Assembly: GCA_903922535.1 (NCBI GenBank)
Contig: CAIXUF010000785.1
Span: 1-6,540 of the forward strand
Length of the DNA: 6,540 bases
Direction: 5' to 3'
Source: Candidatus Hydrogenedentota bacterium
GTDB lineage: Bacteria > Hydrogenedentota > Hydrogenedentia > Hydrogenedentiales > CAITNO01
In this document: in pieces, positions 1-5,002 of the stretch
Layout: each line of letters begins with the position of its first letter
Position numbering within the stretch: the stretch's first letter is position 1
Position numbers and translations under genes: made by a program
Notes under the pieces: generated by a model
What the model saw: the letters and a program-made list of their open reading frames with translations, nothing else
What the model was told of the DNA's origin: nothing
Database searches by the model: none

Positions 1-2
1 CA

Positions 3-413
3 CAGTTTGTGTACCAGTGGATGAAGATACTGACAACGATCCCGGCGATGGGCAAGATGCCCTACAACCAGCGCGGTGCCGTGGACGCCTTCGACAAGGA
101 CACGGAAGGCGTGGTCGACAGTGCCGGAGTCCCCTGGGGCACGGGTCACGGCACAAAGCTGTACCGGCTCCGCGACGGGGTCGAACGCTTCATGATTACG
201 GACATCAACAACGCGGCGGCAAGTAACAAGTCGCAAAGCGACATTTTTATTCTTGGCGACATCCTGTCCACAAACGCGACAAAATTCAACCACGTGCCGG
301 GCGGTTCGAATGTGCTGTACATGGACGGCCATGTCGACTTCCTCAAATATCCGGGCACTGCAGCGCCCGTGACCAAGTCCTTTGCCTTGACGGCGTCGGG
401 ACTGACATCATAG
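3..413 (+). CDS. C-terminal part of a DUF1559 / H-X9-DG-type pseudopilin-like protein (5' end outside window)
   Basis: The frame is open from the window edge to a TAG at 411-413, so about 136 C-terminal residues are visible. The GTG at 9 is internal in my view, because the family is much longer and normally starts with a type IV pilin-like prepilin leader. The diagnostic part is near the end: a His (codon 291-293), then P-G-G-S-N-V-L-Y-M, then Asp-Gly-His (from 324). This is the C-terminal signature of DUF1559 proteins, named for H-X9-DG; here ten residues lie between His and Asp-Gly. Family knowledge: these are envelope or secreted pseudopilin-like proteins, present in many copies in Planctomycetes, Lentisphaerae and Hydrogenedentes, with unknown individual roles. 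The segment before the motif (GDILSTNATKFNHVPGG) fits the usual pattern. A terminator-like hairpin follows 17 nt after the stop. The family call is firm; the specific function is unknown. Confidence 0.85.
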   Translation, partial: QFVYQWMKILTTIPAMGKMPYNQRGAVDAFDKDTEGVVDSAGVPWGTGHGTKLYRLRDGVERFMITDINNAAASNKSQSDIFILGDILSTNATKFNHVPGGSNVLYMDGHVDFLKYPGTAAPVTKSFALTASGLTS

Positions 414-430
414 TTGTTGAACTTCCCGCG

Positions 431-464
431 GGGCGCCCGTCACGGATGTGCGGGCGCCCTTCTC
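431..464 (+). terminator. GC-rich hairpin after the DUF1559 gene, probable terminator
   Basis: GGGCGCCCG (431-439) pairs perfectly with CGGGCGCCC (451-459) around an 11-nt loop, followed by the weak pyrimidine run TTCTC. The position 17 nt after the stop suits an intrinsic terminator. The U-tract is poor, so termination may be partial or the hairpin may only protect the 3' end. Confidence 0.6.
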
Positions 465-467
465 GTA

Positions 468-497
468 TGGACAAGCGGTCGGGCGATGATGCATAGT
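468..497 (+). promoter_or_regulatory. Possible sigma70-like promoter for the gene at 552
   Basis: TGGACA (468-473; five of six matches to TTGACA) and CATAGT (492-497; four of six matches to TATAAT) are 18 nt apart. They lie just after the preceding hairpin, about 55 nt before the start codon. Promoter consensus in this phylum is not well known, so this is only a candidate. Confidence 0.25.
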
Positions 498-551
498 CTC
501 TACAAGAATGACGTCGGCTTGGAGGGTCGGGCAGGGAAAGGTCTATAGCCA

Positions 552-1505
552 ATGCTGATGACAATAATTGTGTTGATGGCCGCAAGCATAACCGACCAGA
601 CCTCCGGGACCACGTCCGGGCGCGAGCTCTTCGACGACCCGGAATTCCGGCGGGGCTTCATGCTCACTGCGGCAAGTCATCCGGCTCCGAAGGAAGAGCT
701 CGGCCCACTTCACTTCGGGGAAGAATATAATGGCATCAAGCCGGTATGGCGCGTGGCGCAGTGGGGCACCCGTGACCTGCTTGAACCGCAGTCTTACACC
801 TGCGTTCCGATGGCCAACCAGTGTTGGGCTGATAACAAGGCCAAACAGGTTGTGTATGAGTACTGGGGCCCGGGGCCGGCCGGTATAGGCTTGGTGGTGC
901 ACGGTGATTTTGAATATGACGGGCACATGCGGGCCGCGGGGGAGGCTTGGCCGCACCTGCTAATTGAGCAACGCTTCCGCAAGCCCATCGTGCCAAAAGA
1001 CTGGAAGGTCCTTTGTTTTTCCATGAAGGGCTGCATATCGTTGTGCAAAGCGGCCCCGTGGAGCGAGGGCAAACTTGACCCGAAACTCCACACCGCCCAA
1101 GTGTCTGCCTTCTGGACTGTCCACAACGTCACTCAGGGCAACCCGGATTGTGGCGACATGATTTGGTTCGGAATCCCGTTCTTCGATGCCCGTTATCCAA
1201 TTCCCCCGGCATATTATGCTTTGGATGCGGGCAAGGCGGATGCTTCGGGCAAGTTCATTTGTATGCTGGACGGCAAACGGTTCTGGAAAGTCCCCACGGG
1301 AGACGGAACTTCGCAACGGCTAAAGGTGGACTTGGTGCCGTTGCTGCGGGAGGCGCTGACGATTGCGCAAGAGCACGGGTACCTCAAGAACACGCAGTAC
1401 GAGGATCTTGCCAGTGATTCGTTCAACCTGGGTTGGGAGATTCCGGGTCCGTATGAGGCGGCGTTCGACGTTCGCGGCCTGTCGCTGCGCGGGGAGGACA
1501 AATAG
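552..1505 (+). CDS. Predicted exported protein of unknown family, 317 aa
   Basis: I do not recognise a named family. ATG 552 is the first possible start, because an in-frame TAG lies at 546-548; GGGAAAGG at 534-541 gives a Shine-Dalgarno at normal spacing. The N-terminus has a short hydrophobic run (residues 2-13) followed by a polar Thr/Ser stretch. This looks like a weak signal peptide, but it lacks N-terminal basic residues. The mature part is rich in aromatics and in Pro/Gly turns, with seven Cys (84, 91, 155, 161, 165, 200, 237). It looks like a mostly beta protein. Distinctive blocks are WFGIPFFDARYPIPPAYYALD (205-225), in which each run is conserved-looking, and NTQYEDLASDSFNLGWEIPG (280-299). 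The C-terminal strand pattern ending F-D-V-R-G-L-S-L resembles a carbohydrate-binding jelly-roll edge, which is inference only. It stands alone, convergent with the aminotransferase. It is a real gene with high confidence; its function is unknown. Confidence 0.8.
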   Translation: MLMTIIVLMAASITDQTSGTTSGRELFDDPEFRRGFMLTAASHPAPKEELGPLHFGEEYNGIKPVWRVAQWGTRDLLEPQSYTCVPMANQCWADNKAKQVVYEYWGPGPAGIGLVVHGDFEYDGHMRAAGEAWPHLLIEQRFRKPIVPKDWKVLCFSMKGCISLCKAAPWSEGKLDPKLHTAQVSAFWTVHNVTQGNPDCGDMIWFGIPFFDARYPIPPAYYALDAGKADASGKFICMLDGKRFWKVPTGDGTSQRLKVDLVPLLREALTIAQEHGYLKNTQYEDLASDSFNLGWEIPGPYEAAFDVRGLSLRGEDK

Positions 1506-1523
1506 CGGCGGCTATCCCGCCGC
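1505..1523. terminator. Hairpin spanning both stop codons of a convergent gene pair
   Basis: GCGGCGG (1505-1511) pairs perfectly with CCGCCGC (1517-1523) around a 5-nt loop. It includes the last base of the plus-strand stop (1503-1505), and its loop holds the minus-strand stop (1512-1514). It would fold in either transcript. There is no T-run on either side, so a bidirectional intrinsic terminator is possible but not proven; polymerase collision or 3'-end protection are alternatives. Confidence 0.35.
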
Positions 1524-2771
1524 CAGGGCCACCTTTCGGATCGCCTGCACAATCCACTCCGCGTGGCGGTCCTCAAAAGTCTGCGCCAGCGAAATGATCA
1601 CGGTGCGCCCGAGGATATCCAGCGTGCGCGGGCACATGTCGGGGCTGTACCTGCGCGACGCGTCGTGCAGGGGAGAGGACCACGGGCGGCCATGCGCGTC
1701 GGCGGAGCGCTGCTCCATCACGTATTCCCAACAACAGTACACGTGCCGGTCCGGTATGCCCTTGTCATACATGCTCCCCGCCGGTATCCCCTCGGCCTTG
1801 AGCGCTGCGGCGAATCTCTTGGCCCGTTCCGGACTGTCCAGCAGCAGCACGATGCTGATGCCACAGTCGCCGTCAGGGTCCGGCGAACGATAGATGCCCA
1901 CACCGGAACAGTCCGCAATGCCCGCGTGAATATGCCGCTGTAACTGCCGTGTGCGGGCAAGAATGCCCTCCAACCTTCCAAACTGCACGCAGCCCAGCGC
2001 CCCCTCCATCTCGTTCATGCGGAAATTCTCGCCCGGAAACGGCCCGACTGCGGTGTCGGAAGGGTTCCAGTAACACATGGCCGAGTCGTGGCGGATGGCG
2101 GCGCGCTCGAAGACCTTCCGGTCATTCGTGACCACCATGCCGCCCTCGCCCGCAGTGATGATCTTGTACTGTTGCAGGCTGAAACAGCCCACATCGCCCA
2201 TGGAACCAAGACGTCGGCCCTTGTAGCTGCCGCCACAAGCCTGCGCGCAGTCCTCGATCACCAGAAGATTGTGCCGCCGTGCGACCGCCAGAATGCGGTC
2301 CATGTCGCAGGGAATCCCGCGCATATGCACCGGCATCACAGCCTTCGTGCGCGCGGTAATGTGCCGTTCAATGTCGTCGGGGTCCAGCGTCAGCGAGTCA
2401 TCAATCTCGGCGATGACCGGCACGCCGCCGCAGATGAGCACCGCCGAGGCCGACGCCACATAGGTGTACCCGGGCACGATCACCTCGTCGCCGTCGCCAA
2501 CGCCAACGCCGATTAACCCGCAGATAAGCGCCGCGGTCCCGCCGCCCACGGCCAGCGCATGCCCGCAGCCGGTCATCTCACGGAACAGACCCTCAAGCCG
2601 GGTGCATTGGGAGTGTTCATGGTCCAGAAAGCGGAAGAGGCGTTGACTCCGCACCACGGCCGCAACCGCATCCACCTCCTCCTCGCCAATCGCCGCCGGA
2701 CCCAGCCAGGGTGCGGGATAAGGTTCCGTGGCCACCGGCGTGCCGCCGTTGATTGCCAGCATTTCAGTCAT
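1512..2771 (-). CDS. DegT/DnrJ/EryC1/StrS-family PLP-dependent aminotransferase (AHBA synthase / inosose aminotransferase-like), 419 aa
   Basis: This is a cytoplasmic fold-type I PLP enzyme expected to transfer an amino group, typically from Glu or Gln, to a keto-sugar or keto-cyclitol. Visible family marks: the opening LAINGGTPV (5-13); GGGTAAL (76-82) for cofactor phosphate contact; GDEVIVPGYTYVAS (94-107); VIEDCAQACGGSYKG (171-185) with Asp174 expected to pair with the PLP ring nitrogen and Gln177 beside it; SLQQYKIITAGEGG (198-211) with Lys203 as the Schiff-base lysine; NFRMNEMEGALG (249-260). The length is normal for the family. The S-x-Q-Q-x-K lysine motif and the opening resemble AHBA synthase and StsC-type 2-deoxy-scyllo-inosose aminotransferases more than typical O-antigen sugar aminotransferases. 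The start at 2771 has AGGGG (minus strand, 2785-2781) nine bases upstream; Met4 is an alternative. The gene is convergent with the unknown gene and divergent from the GH31 gene. Substrate cannot be read from sequence; all key residues look intact. Confidence 0.93.
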   Translation of the reverse strand: MTEMLAINGGTPVATEPYPAPWLGPAAIGEEEVDAVAAVVRSQRLFRFLDHEHSQCTRLEGLFREMTGCGHALAVGGGTAALICGLIGVGVGDGDEVIVPGYTYVASASAVLICGGVPVIAEIDDSLTLDPDDIERHITARTKAVMPVHMRGIPCDMDRILAVARRHNLLVIEDCAQACGGSYKGRRLGSMGDVGCFSLQQYKIITAGEGGMVVTNDRKVFERAAIRHDSAMCYWNPSDTAVGPFPGENFRMNEMEGALGCVQFGRLEGILARTRQLQRHIHAGIADCSGVGIYRSPDPDGDCGISIVLLLDSPERAKRFAAALKAEGIPAGSMYDKGIPDRHVYCCWEYVMEQRSADAHGRPWSSPLHDASRRYSPDMCPRTLDILGRTVIISLAQTFEDRHAEWIVQAIRKVALAAG

Positions 2772-2787
2772 GGGTGCATGCCCCTGT

Positions 2788-2815
2788 ATAGTAATCGGTG
2801 TAACGTCGGGGTCAG
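2788..2815 (-). promoter_or_regulatory. Weak promoter candidate for the aminotransferase
   Basis: Read on the minus strand, CTGACC (2815-2810) and TACTAT (2793-2788) are 16 nt apart, each with about four of six consensus matches. The implied leader would be only about ten bases and would begin at or inside the AGGGG ribosome site. That argues against it, and the true promoter may lie farther upstream toward the 9-nt repeats. Confidence 0.15.
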
Positions 2816-2872
2816 GATGGACGAAGCTCGCCTGCAGGGAAGCCGTCCAGATCCGTCGATTTCACGAACGCC

Positions 2873-2926
2873 ATGGACGAGATGGACGAGATGGACACGA
2901 TGGACAGAGTAGACGCCATGGACACA
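2873..2926 (+). repeat. Six tandem 9-nt units, consensus ATGGACNNN (left arm)
   Basis: Units start at 2873, 2882, 2891, 2900, 2909 and 2918. Five carry a perfect ATGGAC; the fifth is GTAGAC. The last three bases vary (GAG, GAG, ACG, AGA, GCC, ACA). The period of nine keeps any reading frame open. The array faces an inverted copy set at 2951-2983, so the two arms can pair through the ATGGAC/GTCCAT cores while the variable triplets mismatch. Confidence 0.9.
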
Positions 2927-2950
2927 AACCAGCGTCACTCGCTCCGTCAA

Positions 2951-2983
2951 GTCCATACGGTCCATACTGTCCATATCGTCCAT
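2951..2983 (-). repeat. Four inverted 9-nt units, GTCCATNNN on the plus strand (right arm)
   Basis: Perfect GTCCAT cores begin at 2951, 2960, 2969 and 2978, separated by the triplets ACG, ACT and ATC. This is the reverse complement of the left arm's ATGGAC core with the same 9-nt period. A 24-nt spacer (2927-2950) separates the arms, so the whole block could extrude as an imperfect cruciform in DNA or form a long bulged hairpin in RNA. Confidence 0.9.
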
Positions 2984-3122
2984 TGCTTGAACGCGTCAGT
3001 CCGCGAAGGTTAACGTCTCCGGGTCCAATTGTAGCGCATCGCATCCGCTAACGTGATCTGTACAATGACCCGGCCATCGCGCTTGTGTTCGCGCAAACGT
3101 TGTTGGCTAGCCTTTGGTTGTC

Positions 3123-3157
3123 ATTCTGAATTCTGACTTCTGGATTCTGTTCCTGTG
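3123..3157 (+). repeat. Heptamer tandem repeat (ATTCTGA-type) in the GH31 leader
   Basis: Seven-base units run ATTCTGA (3123), ATTCTGA (3130), CTTCTGG (3137), ATTCTGT (3144) and a decayed TCCTGTG (3151). The last unit overlaps the first G of the GGAGG ribosome site at 3157-3161. A TTC at the same phase recurs in the first four units. Confidence 0.8.
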
Positions 3158-3161
3158 GAGG
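3157..3161 (+). promoter_or_regulatory. Shine-Dalgarno GGAGG that sets a GTG start
   Basis: GGAGG at 3157-3161 lies seven bases before GTG 3169. It decides the start of the GH31 gene in favour of this non-ATG codon. The very next codons encode the basic head of the membrane anchor, which supports the choice. Confidence 0.8.
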
Positions 3162-3168
3162 TTACGTC

Positions 3169-4920
3169 GTGAAGAAATGGATTAAGCGCATTGTTCTCGG
3201 TCTCACGGTTCTCACCTTGCTGCTGGCCGTCTTCCTCTACTTCTGGGTCGTGCTGCCCCTCTGGGGCATGCCCTTCAACGCCCAGCGCCACGGCACCCCG
3301 CCGTTGGTTCCCGCCTGGGCGCTCGAATGCTGGCTGTGGGACGGCGACAAGCTCAATGAGGACTACGCTCTCGAACTGCTCAACGGCTATCGCGACAACG
3401 ACCTGCCCGTCCGCACCTATCTAATCGATTTTCCCTGGGCAACACGACTCAACGACTTCAACATGGACGAGAAGCGCTATCCCAATCCCCAGCAGTTCCT
3501 CGCGGACCTCAAGAAGCGCAACATCCGGACCGTCCTCTGGATGACCACCATGGTCAACAGCAAGAACCACGATCGCGACCTGCTGGATTCGGCGGACTGG
3601 TTCACCGAGGCCGCAAAGAAGGGCTATCTTTGCGGCGGCGACTACCAGTGGAACTGGTGGCTGGGCCGGGGCGGATTCATCGACTACACCAACCCGGAGG
3701 CCATGAACTGGTGGCGCGGTATGCAGGACAAGGTGCTGAACCTGGGCATCGACGGCTGGAAACTCGACGACACCGCGTCGTTTCTCACCTCCCGCCCCCT
3801 GGGCGTGCCGGCCTTCTACCAGAAGACACACGCGGGCTGGATGACCACCCGCACCTATATGGACCATTTCTACCGCGATGAACTCCAGCACGGCCAGTCC
3901 AAGAACCCGGACTTCATCACCCTGAGCCGTCCCATAGACAGCGTCATCCCCTGGGGACATCCCGAGGGTTTCACCCCGCTCGATGCGGCCATGGTGAACT
4001 GGGTGGGCGACAACAACCACACTTGGGACGACAAGACGCAGGGGCTGGAGCGCGCCCTCCGCTGCATTCTGGAAAGCGCCAATCTGGGCTACAACATCAT
4101 CGGCTCCGATGTCGGCGGCTATCACGGCGGTTCGCCCATCGCGCCGGAACTCTACATCCGCTGGGCCCAATTCTCCACCTTCTGCGGTCTTTTCCTGAAC
4201 GGCGGACACGAAGAGCGGCGGCTTTGGATGCGCACGCCCCAGGAACTCGAACTCATACGCCAGTATTCCTGGCTGCACACCGAACTGGTGCCCTACATGT
4301 ACTGCTCGGTTGTGCAGGCGCACAACGGCGGAAGGCGCCTCATGCGCCCGATGGAAGAGGGCAAGTACCAATACAACTTTGGCGACTGGCTGCTGGTGGC
4401 GCCCATCTATACCCCGTCCGAAAGCAGGGAAGTCGAGCTGCCCGCAGGCCGCTGGCGCTACTGGTTTGATGACAGCAAGGTCATTGCGGGACCATCCAAG
4501 ATTTCACGGAATTATCCTATTGGCGAATTCCCGGTGTATATTCAGGAGGGCGCAATCATCCCCATGCACATTTCCCGGGAATACACGGGAATCGGCGCCC
4601 GTGACTGGGACAAGTTCCTCACGCTCAATATCTACCCGTGTCAGTACAGCCAAATGGAGATTCCCCTGGCGGACAAATCCGGGACGCTCAAAGTGTCGGT
4701 TCGTATGGGAAATTCGACCATAATCACGCTGGAAGGCGCAGCGACGCCCCACCTGCTGCGCATCTTCTCGGAGACAAAGCCCTATTCTGTGGACCGGGAC
4801 GGGGTAAAACTCGCCGAGGGGAACGATTGGGAGTACAAGGCGGGGAACCACCGGCTGATTGTCAAAACCGCAACGCCGTCAAACGGGTCATACAACGTGA
4901 AGTACCGTGGCGCATTATGA
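3169..4920 (+). CDS. Membrane-anchored glycoside hydrolase family 31 (alpha-glucosidase/alpha-xylosidase type), 583 aa
   Basis: A retaining alpha-glycosidase expected to act outside the cytoplasm. The start is GTG, with GGAGG seven bases upstream. Residues 1-7 are basic (KKWIKR), and 8-32 form one hydrophobic helix without a clear signal-peptidase site, so a periplasm-facing anchor is likely. The catalytic barrel begins almost at once (about 48) and runs to about 375. Motifs: LIDFPW (85-90); IDGWKLDDTAS (194-204), with Asp200 aligned to the GH31 nucleophile; WVGDNNHTW (278-286), with Asp281 as expected acid/base; IGSDVGGYHGG (311-321); ELYIRWAQFSTF (327-338). The C-terminal part (about 376-583) looks like beta domains, including APIYTPSESREVELPAGRW (411-429). 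Family members usually carry an N-terminal galactose-mutarotase-like beta-sandwich of some 150-200 residues; there is no room for it here. An 82-nt gap leads to the oxidoreductase gene. GH31 is firm; the substrate (alpha-glucoside, xyloside, galactoside or sulfoquinovoside) is open. Confidence 0.92.
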   Translation: MKKWIKRIVLGLTVLTLLLAVFLYFWVVLPLWGMPFNAQRHGTPPLVPAWALECWLWDGDKLNEDYALELLNGYRDNDLPVRTYLIDFPWATRLNDFNMDEKRYPNPQQFLADLKKRNIRTVLWMTTMVNSKNHDRDLLDSADWFTEAAKKGYLCGGDYQWNWWLGRGGFIDYTNPEAMNWWRGMQDKVLNLGIDGWKLDDTASFLTSRPLGVPAFYQKTHAGWMTTRTYMDHFYRDELQHGQSKNPDFITLSRPIDSVIPWGHPEGFTPLDAAMVNWVGDNNHTWDDKTQGLERALRCILESANLGYNIIGSDVGGYHGGSPIAPELYIRWAQFSTFCGLFLNGGHEERRLWMRTPQELELIRQYSWLHTELVPYMYCSVVQAHNGGRRLMRPMEEGKYQYNFGDWLLVAPIYTPSESREVELPAGRWRYWFDDSKVIAGPSKISRNYPIGEFPVYIQEGAIIPMHISREYTGIGARDWDKFLTLNIYPCQYSQMEIPLADKSGTLKVSVRMGNSTIITLEGAATPHLLRIFSETKPYSVDRDGVKLAEGNDWEYKAGNHRLIVKTATPSNGSYNVKYRGAL

Positions 4921-4943
4921 GACTGGAGCATGTCGGTGGGAAA

Positions 4944-4952
4944 TGCTATTAT
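4944..4952 (+). promoter_or_regulatory. Possible extended -10 element before the oxidoreductase gene
   Basis: TGC followed by TATTAT (4947-4952) fits an extended -10 (TGnTATAAT-like). The -35 position 17 nt upstream (TGGAGC) is poor. It could give the oxidoreductase gene its own start within the 82-nt gap, alongside read-through from the GH31 gene. Confidence 0.3.
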
Positions 4953-5002
4953 CGGCAACCCGTGAATGCGTCCCCGTAAACCTGAAACAAAGGAACAACA
5001 GC

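Larger units (their letters stand above)
2772..3168. other. 397-nt repeat-rich intergenic spacer between divergent genes
   Basis: No gene is credible here. The open frames that cross it translate the repeats into low-complexity Met-Asp or Val-His strings. The spacer must hold the promoters of the divergently transcribed aminotransferase and GH31 genes. It contains two facing arrays of a 9-nt unit (2873-2983), a stretch of about 140 nt without obvious structure (2984-3122), and a heptamer array touching the GH31 ribosome site (3123-3157). TACAAT at 3061-3066 could be a -10 box for the GH31 gene, but I find no good -35 at 16-18 nt. Confidence 0.7.

Noticed and set aside
2873..2983. CRISPR array
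   Set aside because: Units are 9 nt with 3-nt variable parts and change orientation; there are no spacers of proper size and no cas genes.
2728..3051. Small open frames crossing the 9-nt repeats, giving Met-Asp or Val-His repeat peptides
   Set aside because: They exist because a 9-nt period keeps frames open; no ribosome site or family resemblance, and they overlap the aminotransferase start or its promoter region.
3083..3111. TTGTGT / GCTAGC as a sigma70 promoter for the GH31 gene
   Set aside because: The -10 match is too poor at any spacing of 16-18 nt; not distinguishable from background.
3421..4371. 316-codon open frame on the minus strand opposite the GH31 gene
   Set aside because: Low-complexity Val/His/Gly-rich translation; the plus strand has all GH31 catalytic motifs.
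4907..5002. Upstream ATG extending the oxidoreductase by 32 residues and overlapping the GH31 stop
   Set aside because: It would bury the twin-arginine signal inside the protein; ATG 5003 has a well-spaced ribosome site and puts the signal at the N-terminus.
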